From NCBI GenBank assembly GCA_024710445.1, contig JANJUT010000162.1, positions 1 through 8,082 on the forward strand: DNA of 8,082 nt, in the 5' to 3' direction. Under the pieces are notes generated by a model, which was not told where the DNA came from, made no database searches, and saw only the letters and a list, made by a program, of their open reading frames with translations. The stretch comes from Thiobacillus sp. Lineage in GTDB: Bacteria; Pseudomonadota; Gammaproteobacteria; Burkholderiales; Thiobacillaceae. Below, piece after piece: positions 1-8,000 of the stretch (position 1 is the stretch's first letter; each line of letters opens with the position of its first letter). Made by a program: the position numbers and the translations under genes.

Positions 1-1160
1 CCACCGGCGTTGGCAAGACCGAAATCGCCCGTCGCCTGGCGCGGCTGGCCAATGCGCCCTTCATCAAGATCGAGGCGACCAAGTTCACCGAGGTCGGCTA
101 CGTCGGACGCGACGTCGACACCATCATCCGCGATCTGATGGAAACGGCGATCAAGCAGGTGCGTGAGCAGGCCACGGCCAAGGTGCAGTTTCGTGCCGAG
201 GAAGCCGCCGAGGAACGCATTCTCGACGCCCTGCTGCCGCCGCCGCGCTGCGTCGGTTTCGGCGAAGCCGCCGCGCCGCGCGAGGAGGGGGCGGCACGCC
301 AGCGCTTCCGCAAGATGCTGCGCGAAGGTGAACTCGACGACAAGGAAATCGAGATTGAACTCGCCGCGGTCAGCCCGAGCATGGAAATCTTCACCCCGCC
401 GGGGATGGAAGACCTGTCACAGCAGCTGCAGGGCATGTTCCAGAACCTGGGGCAAAGCCGCAAACAGACCCGCAAGCTGAAGGTGCGCGAAGCCTTCAGG
501 CTCCTGACCGAGGAAGAGGCCGGGCGGTTGATCAATGAAGAGGATACCAAGCAGCAGGCCCTCGAAGCGGTCGAACAGAACGGCATCGTCTTTCTCGACG
601 AAATCGACAAGATTGCCACCCGCAGCGATGCCCACGGCAGCGACGTATCGCGCCAGGGCGTGCAGCGCGATCTGCTGCCGCTGATCGAGGGCACCACCGT
701 CTCGACCAAGCACGGCATGGTGAAAACCGATCACATCCTGTTCATCGCCAGCGGGGCATTCCACCTGTCCAAGCCGTCCGACCTGATCCCGGAACTGCAG
801 GGGCGCCTGCCGATCCGGGTCGAACTGCAGGCGCTCTCGGTGGACGATTTCGAGCAGATCCTGACCTCGACCGATGCCTGCCTGACGCGCCAGTACGAAG
901 CCCTTCTGGAAACCGAAGGCGTCGCGCTCAAGTTCACCGACAACGGCATCCGCCGCATTGCCGAAATCGCTTTCGAGGTCAACGAGCGCACCGAAAACAT
1001 CGGTGCGCGGCGCCTGCATACGGTGATGGAAAAGCTGCTGGAAGACATTTCCTTCGACGCCGGCAGCGTCACCGGCGAACACGTGGTCGATGCCGAAGCC
1101 GTTACCACCCGACTGGCCGCCCTCGCCGCGCGCGAAGATCTCGCGCGCTATGTCTTGTAG
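1..1160 (+). CDS. hslU: HslU, ATPase subunit of the HslVU (ClpYQ) protease, 5'-truncated by the window
   Basis: This AAA+ unfoldase forms a cytosolic hexamer that unfolds substrates and threads them into the HslV peptidase. The reading frame is open from base 3 and gives 385 residues before TAG. The first visible residues, [13 protein letters not shown], are the Walker A loop. The central pore motif GYVG is at 96-107 and Walker B VFLDEIDK at 588-611. The stretch ending [12 protein letters not shown] carries the likely arginine finger, [10 protein letters not shown] is the sensor 2 region, and the C-terminus DLARYVL matches the HslU tail that docks into HslV. The region between pore loop and Walker B is the family's intermediate domain, with [19 protein letters not shown]. 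The E. coli protein has 443 residues, so about 58 N-terminal residues lie to the left of the window, where hslV is also expected by family context. The ATG at 138 is internal and not the start. No frameshift or missing catalytic motif was seen. Identification is very secure. Confidence 0.98.
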   Translation, partial: TGVGKTEIARRLARLANAPFIKIEATKFTEVGYVGRDVDTIIRDLMETAIKQVREQATAKVQFRAEEAAEERILDALLPPPRCVGFGEAAAPREEGAARQRFRKMLREGELDDKEIEIELAAVSPSMEIFTPPGMEDLSQQLQGMFQNLGQSRKQTRKLKVREAFRLLTEEEAGRLINEEDTKQQALEAVEQNGIVFLDEIDKIATRSDAHGSDVSRQGVQRDLLPLIEGTTVSTKHGMVKTDHILFIASGAFHLSKPSDLIPELQGRLPIRVELQALSVDDFEQILTSTDACLTRQYEALLETEGVALKFTDNGIRRIAEIAFEVNERTENIGARRLHTVMEKLLEDISFDAGSVTGEHVVDAEAVTTRLAALAAREDLARYVL

Positions 1161-1186
1161 CGCGTTGTGAATGCACGCGCTATTTT
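1158..1186 (+). terminator. Probable intrinsic terminator of hslU, overlapping its stop codon
   Basis: An 8-bp GC-rich stem pairs 1158-1165 (TAGCGCGT) with 1175-1182 (ACGCGCTA) around a 9-base loop, followed by TTTT at 1183-1186. The left arm begins with the hslU stop codon itself. The T tract is short, so termination may be partial. The gene at 1213 could then be reached by readthrough. Confidence 0.55.
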
Positions 1187-1212
1187 CCGGAACCTTGTAA
1201 CCCACTGAACCC

Positions 1213-1746
1213 ATGGACCCCGAAATCATCCAACCCGTCGCGACCCGCAACAAGCTCCTGTCCACCATCCTGTTCGGCAGCCGCTGGCTGCAGGTGCCGC
1301 TCTACCTCGGCCTGATCGGCGCACAGCTGGTCTACGTCGTGCATTTCATGGTCGAACTGGAACACCTGGTCGTCGGTACCTTCACCCTGTCCGAGGAAGC
1401 GATCATGCTGATCGTGCTGGGGCTGATCGACGTGGTGATGATTTCCAACCTGCTCATCATGGTCATCGTCGGCGGCTACGAAACCTTTGTTTCGCGCCTC
1501 AATCTCGAAGGCCACCCCGACGAGCCGGAGTGGCTGTCGCACGTCAACGCCAATGTCCTGAAGGTCAAGCTCGCCACCGCCATCATCGGCATCTCGTCGA
1601 TCCACCTGCTCAAGACCTTCATCAACGCCCCCAACCTGACCGACAAGGTGCTGATGTGGCAAACCATCATCCATATGGCCTTCATCGTGTCAGCCGTGTC
1701 GATCGCCTACATTGACAAGCTGATGCCGCATCCGGACAAGCATTGA
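1213..1746 (+). CDS. yqhA: UPF0114 / YqhA-family inner-membrane protein
   Basis: This is a 177-residue integral membrane protein of a family with no established biochemical function. Four hydrophobic segments are visible at about residues 26-48, 62-87, 118-137 and 148-168. Between the second and third lies a polar loop with GGYETFVSRLNLEGHPDEPEWL. The signatures SRWLQVPLYLGL, GGYETFVSRL, IGISSIHLLKTF and LMWQTIIHMAFIVSA match my memory of E. coli YqhA (SRWL, SGYENFVSQL, AISSIHLLRVF, KLMWYVIIHLTFVLSA). The length is close to the family's roughly 165-180 residues. The ATG at 1213 is the only possible start, because an in-frame TAA lies at 1198-1200. No convincing Shine-Dalgarno sequence precedes it. 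It sits 52 bases after hslU on the same strand, past a hairpin, so co-transcription is possible but uncertain. The family call is firm; the role is unknown. Confidence 0.87.
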   Translation: MDPEIIQPVATRNKLLSTILFGSRWLQVPLYLGLIGAQLVYVVHFMVELEHLVVGTFTLSEEAIMLIVLGLIDVVMISNLLIMVIVGGYETFVSRLNLEGHPDEPEWLSHVNANVLKVKLATAIIGISSIHLLKTFINAPNLTDKVLMWQTIIHMAFIVSAVSIAYIDKLMPHPDKH

Positions 1747-1957
1747 TCGAGGGACTGCCCGGAACAGATGGAAGCCGGCGCTGGCGGTCATCGGCTCCGG
1801 GACAAATAGCGGGATATGCCTGTTCCCCGGCATTCAGGATTAAGCTCTAGCCTGACCTTTCCTTGAAAAGGCCTCCCCAACGACTGCAAATGCCAGCGTT
1901 TCAATGCACTAATACCGCTATCGACATTACTTATTGGCTGACCACCCCCCTTGGGCG

Positions 1958-1979
1958 GAAAATTAGCCGCTAAATTTTC
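1958..1979. promoter_or_regulatory. AT-rich imperfect palindrome just upstream of the 610-aa gene
   Basis: GAAAATTAGC (1958-1967) and GCTAAATTTTC (1969-1979) are inverted complements with one extra A in the right arm, separated by a single C. The element ends 2 bases before the Shine-Dalgarno sequence at 1982. In DNA it could be an operator. In mRNA it could fold with a GCCGC loop next to the ribosome site. Its function is inferred only from position and symmetry. Confidence 0.35.
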
Positions 1980-1981
1980 AC

Positions 1982-1985
1982 GGAG
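1982..1985 (+). promoter_or_regulatory. Ribosome binding site of the 610-aa gene
   Basis: GGAG is followed by an 8-base spacer to the ATG at 1994. This good match fixes the start of the TPR-like protein. Confidence 0.75.
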
Positions 1986-1993
1986 ACAAAGCC

Positions 1994-3826
1994 ATGGCCA
2001 CCCGCGACACCCTCACCCCCAAAGAAGCCCAATGCAACGGCGGCGCTGAATACGCAGCACTCGCACTGGAAGCCCTGCAGGAGCCCGCTGATGCGGCCTA
2101 CGCCAAGGAACTGATGGACCGCGTGGCAGATGATTGCCAGTTCACCAAGGATCTGGCGGCCTGTGCCATCGTTTACAAGGCGCTGGGCGAACAGGGCCGG
2201 GCCGAGGAACTGCTGCAAACTGCGGAAGATTACTGCATGAGCGGCGAGGAGCAGGTTGCCCTGGCCGAAGCCAAGTTCAAGGTGCTGGGTGACAAGGATG
2301 CAGCCATCGGTGCGTATGAAAAAGCGCTGAAGGAAACCGGCAACCTCGACCCGCTGATCGACCTGGCAAAGAATGTGATGAGCGTGATTGCCGACAGCGC
2401 ATTCGCCAAGAAAATCCTGGAAAAGGCCGAATCCAAAATTTCGCGCGCGGTGGAATACAGCAAGCTGGCTGCCGCTTCAGCCGATCATCTGCTGGACAAG
2501 GATTACGCAGCCGAAATCTTCAACAAGGCAGCCGAGAAACTTTCCACCGTACCTGATCTGCTGTCGCTCGCCAGCGAAGTCACCAAAACGCTGGGGGATC
2601 CGGCACGCGCCAAGGCCCTGTATGAGCGCGCGCTGAATGGCGCCTCCGATTTCACTGCTGCCAAGACCCTGATCGAATCCGCCAAGCAGGCGGGTGATAC
2701 GGCATTCATGCAGGCCGCGCTGAAAAAAGCCGGCGAACTCGCCACCGCCACCGGTGAGCACATCGAACTGGCTGAAGGCCTGGCCAGCGTGGGCGACAAG
2801 CCTGGCGCAGCCGCGCTGCTGGACAAGGCCGAGGAAGCCGTGGCCGGACTGGACGAAATGCAGAAGCTGGTTGCTGCGGTAGAGGCGCATCTGGCCGACG
2901 ACGCCGAGCGCCTGACCCGCGTCAAGGCCAAGCTGGAAAAGCGCCAGGCCAACCACACGCGCTATCTGGAATTCCAGAAACTGGAAAGCGAGGCCAGCAG
3001 CGTCAAGCATTTCCTCACGCTGGCCGAACGTGTGCGACTGGAACTGGAAGACCCGTTCTACGCAGCCAAGCTGATCCAGTCAGCCGAAGAACTGCTCGAT
3101 GGAACGGGTTACCAGTTCTCACGCTACAAGCCGATCCTGCAGGCAGTGGACAAGAATCTGGATGACACCGACTGGCTCAATCGCCTGCTGGATCGCGCAT
3201 CGGAGAATGCAGCCGATTTCATCACATTCAAGAATCTGGTCACCACGGCCGCGCAGATGAAAAACCGCGAGCTGGGCACCGCCAAGGCACGCGCCTACCT
3301 TGCTGCGCGCGAAGCAGCCCTCGCGGCAGACGCCAATACCACCGTATACGACATGGCCAAGCTGGCCGAAGCAAGCTTTGCCGCAACCCACGATACGGCA
3401 GAAGCCGGACGCCTGCTGGAATTGGCCCGTGCCCAGGCCAAGGACCACTTTGCGCTGACGCACATTGGTCATTTGTACGCGGGCATGGGCAACGCCGCCA
3501 AGGCGGATGAACTCTTTTCCGCCGCCGCGGCGACCTGCACCAGTGGCGACGCCTGCATCCAGTTTATCGACCGTCTGAAAGGGTTTGCCCTGCCCGCCGA
3601 TATCCTGAAGAAGTGGTATGCCGAATGCGGCACCCATCTGAGCAAGCCTGCCGACAAACTGCGCTGGGCCGAGGGCATCGCCGATGCGCTGAACGACAAG
3701 GCCTGGGCAACCGAGGCTTATGGCCAGCTCGCCGGCCAGTTCAGTGGAACCGAAGCGGCACGATTTGACCTCAGTCGCCGCTCACGCGCCGATCTCAACT
3801 ACTTTGGCGCGACCCGGCGCCACTAG
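1994..3826 (+). CDS. 610-aa TPR-like helical-repeat protein, function unknown
   Basis: I do not recognise a named family. The protein has no signal peptide or membrane segment and should be cytosolic. Almost the whole chain divides into units of 33-34 residues. Clear units start at residues 100 (DKDAAIGAYEKAL), 134 (DSAFAKKILEKAE), 168 (DKDYAAEIFNKAA), 202 (DPARAKALYERAL), 235 (DTAFMQAALKKAG), 268 (DKPGAAALLDKAE), 466 (DTAEAGRLLELAR) and 569 (DKAWATEAYGQLA). Each has Asp at the turn, then mostly A-x3-L/Y/F-x2-A, the spacing of TPR helix B positions 20, 24 and 27. It is followed by a second helix such as LLSLASEVTKTLG that resembles TPR helix A. About 15-16 units fit; those near residues 302-350 and 423-465 are longer and irregular. 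There is no catalytic domain, so a scaffold or partner-binding role is likely by family analogy. The last 25 residues are Arg-rich. It has its own ribosome site and ends before a strong terminator, which suggests a single-gene unit. It is clearly a real gene of unknown role. Confidence 0.9.
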   Translation: MATRDTLTPKEAQCNGGAEYAALALEALQEPADAAYAKELMDRVADDCQFTKDLAACAIVYKALGEQGRAEELLQTAEDYCMSGEEQVALAEAKFKVLGDKDAAIGAYEKALKETGNLDPLIDLAKNVMSVIADSAFAKKILEKAESKISRAVEYSKLAAASADHLLDKDYAAEIFNKAAEKLSTVPDLLSLASEVTKTLGDPARAKALYERALNGASDFTAAKTLIESAKQAGDTAFMQAALKKAGELATATGEHIELAEGLASVGDKPGAAALLDKAEEAVAGLDEMQKLVAAVEAHLADDAERLTRVKAKLEKRQANHTRYLEFQKLESEASSVKHFLTLAERVRLELEDPFYAAKLIQSAEELLDGTGYQFSRYKPILQAVDKNLDDTDWLNRLLDRASENAADFITFKNLVTTAAQMKNRELGTAKARAYLAAREAALAADANTTVYDMAKLAEASFAATHDTAEAGRLLELARAQAKDHFALTHIGHLYAGMGNAAKADELFSAAAATCTSGDACIQFIDRLKGFALPADILKKWYAECGTHLSKPADKLRWAEGIADALNDKAWATEAYGQLAGQFSGTEAARFDLSRRSRADLNYFGATRRH

Positions 3827-3855
3827 GCAGCAACAAGACCATTGCAATACCCCTG

Positions 3856-3884
3856 AAAACAGCCCGGTTGTACGGGCTGTTTTT
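3856..3884 (+). terminator. Strong intrinsic terminator after the 610-aa gene
   Basis: AAAACAGCCCG (3856-3866) pairs fully with CGGGCTGTTTT (3873-3883) around a 6-base loop GTTGTA. The right arm runs into TTTTT then ATTT. This is a textbook rho-independent terminator 30 bases after the stop codon at 3826. The A run on the left makes some activity for minus-strand transcripts conceivable. Confidence 0.93.
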
Positions 3885-3915
3885 ATTTGTACACTTCAGG
3901 TTGAAGCTGTTGACT

Positions 3916-3919
3916 GGAG
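3916..3919 (+). promoter_or_regulatory. Ribosome binding site deciding the start at 3925
   Basis: GGAG with a 5-base spacer precedes the ATG at 3925. A longer frame could begin at TTG 3868, but that codon lies in the loop of the terminator and has no binding site, so the ATG at 3925 is preferred. Confidence 0.8.
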
Positions 3920-3924
3920 TTGTC

Positions 3925-4980
3925 ATGGTCGAAAACCTCTCCGCCCTCATCGATACGGTGCAAAAGAACTGCACCATTGCCGACGCACGCCACGCGCGCG
4001 ACATGACGATGTGCACCTTTTTGCTGGAAATGCGCGAGTACTACCGCTGGGAAATGGAAATCCCCTACGGCGCGCGTTTGCCCAAGGATGAGCTCGGCGA
4101 CTGGCTGAACGCACGCGAGAGCTTGTGGAACACGCTGGAGGAAGAAGAGTTTTCGCCACTGCCGCTGAGTGAACCCGGGATTGATCCATTCGAGGCCGAC
4201 GACATCAATCGCGCACTGATTCCACTGGGCCTGGTCTACAGCAGCGGCCTCGGCCATTTTCGCAAACCGCACTTTGTCCTGGCTGAACTGAAGCGCGCCG
4301 AGATGCGTGAAGGCGTGCAGGTTCTGGTGGCTGGCTGCGAATATGCGCGCGACCTGATCGCGCCCCCTGCCGCCATGCGGGGCGGGGCCATTTTTCTACG
4401 CATGGACGCGGTGCGGCGCCTGCTGTGGAACAAATACGAGGAATGGCAGTGGAAGGAAAAAGAGTCGGCACTCGGCCGGGCATTTGCCCATTACGACTTT
4501 GAGCACGACGTCGAACGCGGGCTGGATCGCATGGCTGAAGCCGAGAGCGAGGCCATGATCCTGCATGAGATCGGTGAATCACGCGCGGAAGCGCTGTTGG
4601 GCGAAGAATGGAACAGCCTGCTCGGCCGGCTCAGATCCAGGCATGCAGAACTCCTGGCACGCGCCGTGCGCGACCATCTGGCCGACTGCCTGGTCACACT
4701 GCCCACCCTGCTCGAACGTGAGGCAACGGGTTCACTGCATTTTTATCTGGCCAATCTGTCCGGGTTGCGGCGCGCACTCTTCCCCGCCCTGCCTCTGGCC
4801 TATGAACACTGGCTGGTTGACCATAACACGGCCGCATTGCTCCAGACCGTGACAGCCGCGCAATCCCACTGGCTGGATACGGCACGACACCTCACCAGCC
4901 TCTTCCGCCGAGACCCGCTGCAAGGGGATGCAGTACTCAATGCGCTGGCAGGCGGCGATCTCGTCACACTCAAACGCTAG
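3925..4980 (+). CDS. 351-aa conserved-looking helical protein of unknown function
   Basis: I cannot assign a function. The chain is soluble, largely helical, and rich in Leu, Arg, Glu and Trp, with no signal peptide or membrane segment. Distinctive stretches that look conserved are CTIADARHARDMTMCTFLLE with REYYRWE after it (residues 16-43), LGHFRKPHFVLAEL (109-122), GCEYARDLIAPPAAMRGGAIFLR (137-159, parts), a Trp/Lys/Glu segment LLWNKYEEWQWKEKE (166-180) and MILHEIGES (211-219). The HEIGE is not a zinc-protease HExxH. From memory it resembles proteins labelled 'Sfum_1244 family', a conserved family of unknown role; I hold that link loosely. The start is set by GGAG at 3916. The gene lies after the terminator of the TPR gene and converges on the CheA-type gene. 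Its transcript must start within about 40 bases upstream or arise by readthrough, and no clear promoter is visible there. Confidence 0.87.
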   Translation: MVENLSALIDTVQKNCTIADARHARDMTMCTFLLEMREYYRWEMEIPYGARLPKDELGDWLNARESLWNTLEEEEFSPLPLSEPGIDPFEADDINRALIPLGLVYSSGLGHFRKPHFVLAELKRAEMREGVQVLVAGCEYARDLIAPPAAMRGGAIFLRMDAVRRLLWNKYEEWQWKEKESALGRAFAHYDFEHDVERGLDRMAEAESEAMILHEIGESRAEALLGEEWNSLLGRLRSRHAELLARAVRDHLADCLVTLPTLLEREATGSLHFYLANLSGLRRALFPALPLAYEHWLVDHNTAALLQTVTAAQSHWLDTARHLTSLFRRDPLQGDAVLNALAGGDLVTLKR

Positions 4981-4983
4981 ACG

Positions 4984-5010
4984 AAAAAAACGGGCGACGA
5001 ACGCCCGTTT
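4984..5010 (-). terminator. Terminator between convergent genes, best oriented for the minus-strand kinase gene
   Basis: AAACGGGCG (4988-4996) pairs with CGCCCGTTT (5002-5010) around a 5-base loop ACGAA. On the minus strand the stem is followed by the complement of the A run 4984-4990, a 7-base T tract, which makes a strong terminator 18 bases after the kinase stop. On the plus strand only TTT then CTCCC follows, so termination of the 351-residue gene would be weaker, but the hairpin may serve both. Confidence 0.9.
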
Positions 5011-5027
5011 CTCCCTCAAGCCCGGCC

Positions 5028-8000
5028 TTACGCAGGCACGGTCGTTTCCCGGTTCAACTGCTCTGCAATATTGTCCAGCAGCAACTGTTCCTGATACGGC
5101 TTGCCCAGATAGACGTTGACGCCGAGTTCCAGCGCACGGTTGCGGTGCTTGTCCGCCGTGCGCGAGGTGATCATGATGATCGGCACCGACTTCAGGCGCT
5201 CGTCACTGCGCATGACGCGAGCCAGTTCGAAGCCATCCATGCGCGGCATTTCAACGTCGAGCAGCACCACGTCCGGGATCAGATCGTGCATTTTCTCCAG
5301 CGCGTCGACGCCATCCTTTGCGCTGTCGACACGGAAACCTTCACGGGTCAGCAGACGCGTGGTGATCTTGCGCACGGTCAGCGAGTCATCCACCACCAGC
5401 ACCATCGGTGCCTGCAGCGCCGTGCTGACCTCGACTGCCTCGGCCGGTGCTTTGCGCTCGGCGGCGGTGCGCGGCATGCTGGCCCAACGCAGTGCCAGCG
5501 GCACCGGATTCAGGATCAGAATCACCCGGCCATCACCGCGTACAGTGGCACCGGCCACGCCGGTGATACGCGCCATCTGTGGACCGATATTCTTGACCAC
5601 GATTTCGCGTGTGCCTTCGATGAAATCCACCAGCACGGCTGCCAGGCTGGTGCCGCTTTGCAGCAGCACAATCGGGTTGTAACGCTGCACTTCATGCACT
5701 GCCTCGGTATCGCCCAGCAGATGCGGCAAGTATGAGAAAGGATAGCGCGTGCCCCGCCATGCGATCTCGCCCGCAGACATGGCCTGTTCCAGTTCAGCCG
5801 GCTTCAATTCCAGCACCTGGCGCACCAATGGCGCGGGCAGGGCGTAATCGTGCTTGGCCGCCTGAATCATGACCGCCTGGGTCATGGCCAGCGTCAGGGG
5901 CAGATAGATATTGAAGCTGGTGCCCGCACCCGGCGTGGAGACGATATCGATGCGTCCGCCCAGTGCAGAAATTTCGCTTTTCACCACGTCCATGCCAACG
6001 CCGCGCCCCGCGACCTGGCTGACTTCTTCCGCCGTGGAGAAGCCCGCGGCAAAAATCATCTGCGACAGCAGGGTTTCCGTCGGCTCGACACCGGGCAACA
6101 GCAGGCCGTTGGCTTCGGCTTTTTCGCGAATGCGCGCGTAGTTCAGACCTGCGCCGTCGTCCTTCACGGTCAGCATCATTTCGTTACCGGACTGGCGAGC
6201 GGACAGGATGATTTCGCCAAACTCGGCCTTGCCTGCCGCGCGACGCTCCTCGGGTGATTCCACGCCATGGGCCAGCGCGTTACGCAACAAGTGCTCCAGC
6301 GGCGCGGTCACTTTTTCCAGCACCGAACGGTCGATTTCCAGATCGCCACCCTGAATGTCCAGTTGAGCCCGCTTGCCCACATCGCGCGCCGTCTGGCGCA
6401 CGGTACGATACAGGCGCTCGGCCACCGAATACAGGGGCACCATGCGCACCCGCAGCAAATCCTGCTGCAGTTCACGATTCAGGCGCGTCTGCTGGATCAG
6501 CGCAGCATCCGCCTCGCCCAGGCGGGCCAGCAGAATATGCTGCACAGTGGAAATATCGTTCACGCTTTCGGCCAGGAAACGGGTGACCTCCTGGAACCGG
6601 GTGAACCGGTCAAATTCCAGCGGATCAAATTCTTCAGTGGCACCCTGCGCCTGGAACGTCGCCTGCATTTGCGACTCGGCCTGAATCTCGACTTCGCGAA
6701 TGTGGCCGCGCAGGCGAACCAGCGCTTCAGTCAGTTCGTTGACGTGGCGTTTGAAGGCAAACACTTCGCTTTCAATCCGCGAACGCGCAATCGCAACCTC
6801 GCCCGCCTGGTTCACCATACGGTCAACCCAGTCAGCTCTCACTCTCAGAGTCAGCGCATTGCTTTCACGCGTGACGGCTTGCGTGGCCGTGAGCGGATCG
6901 GCTGTTGCCACAGGCGTGTTTTCCCCTTGCGGCAACACCGGCTCAATTGGCGCTTCCAGCGGTTTGTCGGCATCATTGCCAACCGGTGAAAAATCACCCT
7001 GTTTCATGCGCTCGACCACATCGGCCACGCGGTCGATCTGTGCTTCCAGCGTACCGAACACTTCAGCGCTTGCATTCAGATGGCCTTCAATCACGGCGAT
7101 CACCCGCGATTCCATCACGTGCGTCAACTCGCCCAGCCGCATCGCGCCGACCATGCGTGCGCTACCCTTGATGGTGTGCAAATTGCGCTGCAGTGCGTTG
7201 CGTGCAGTTGTGTCTCCCGGTGCCGCCATCCATGCGCGCAATTGCGCACTGGTGTCGGGAATCAGTGTTTCGGCTTCCTCAAGGAAAATCGGCAGCAACT
7301 GTTGATCGATTTCATCGGCCACTTCGCGCCGTTCAAAAACCGGAGCAGTTGCAGAATGCCGGACATCGGGCACCAGTGAGCTGACATCCAATGCACCCGA
7401 TGCCGCGCCCATCTGAATACCTGCAGATACATCATGTATTGCAGCCGTTTCAGAAACAGCCTCCTCGGTCGATGCATCCGTATGCAAGTCGACCGGCAAG
7501 CCGTCCACTACCGTTTCAACAACCTGATCCAGGGCATCATCCGGCACGGGGGGCGCGGATTCATCTTCCAGTTCGCCCAGGGTTGCTATCAGGTCGTATG
7601 CGGCGTCGGGCAATTGTCCGCTTTCAATACTGGCAATCATTTCATGCAGACGCGCAACCGTATCCTGAACCAGCGACAGGTGCGCCGATGGCAGTGCTAC
7701 ACGTACAAATCGATTCCAGTATTGTTCTAGTGCATGCGACAGTTCGGCCAGAGCAGAAATGCCTGCGGTGCCCGCGATGCCGCCCAGGGTATGAATGGCA
7801 CGGCGTGCATGCTCGCTGACAGCGCTATTCGCCATGTCGGCATGGTGCGCCACCTCATCCTGCAATACCGCCAGGCGCTGATGCGCCTCCACCATGAAGA
7901 TTTCATACAGATTGGCCGACATGGAAACCGGGCCAATACATACTTCGTCAGGTGGCAACGGCTGCTGGATCGACTCGCCGGCTTCCGCATATTCGATGAT

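Larger units (their letters stand above)
1747..1993. other. Intergenic gap without a recognisable gene
   Basis: No supportable reading frame lies here. Several weak inverted repeats occur, such as ATGCC/GGCAT around 1816-1833 and CCTTT/AAAGG at 1856-1871, but none is followed by a T run. The right half (1900-1980) is clearly more AT-rich than the flanking genes and is the likely promoter zone for the 610-residue gene. I could not fix a -35/-10 pair with consensus-like spacing. Confidence 0.5.

Noticed and set aside
211..219. HEIGE in the 351-residue protein (residues 214-218) as a metalloprotease motif
   Set aside because: The positions given are residue numbers. HExxH needs a second His, which is absent here, and no third ligand could be placed.
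417..1268. A 283-codon open frame on the minus strand across hslU
   Set aside because: It lies antisense to the unmistakable hslU coding sequence, its product has no recognisable domain, and high GC content lengthens such shadow frames.
1863..1891. TTGAAA at 1863 as a -35 box for the 610-residue gene
   Set aside because: No acceptable -10 hexamer lies 16-18 bases downstream, so no promoter was called.
2477..3010. A 177-codon minus-strand frame inside the TPR-like gene
   Set aside because: The plus strand shows a regular 34-residue protein repeat through the same region and a good ribosome site, so the antisense frame is a shadow.
3868..3924. A 19-residue N-terminal extension of the 351-residue protein from TTG 3868
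   Set aside because: The TTG is in the loop of a strong terminator and has no ribosome site, while ATG 3925 has GGAG at the right distance. The hydrophobic look of the extension (GLFLFVHF) comes from translating the terminator T run, not from a signal peptide.
5145..7379. Several plus-strand open frames of 76-240 codons opposite the kinase gene
   Set aside because: The minus-strand frame is fully explained by conserved kinase domains. The antisense translations are rich in His, Gln, Arg and Ser, typical of shadow frames, and lack domains.
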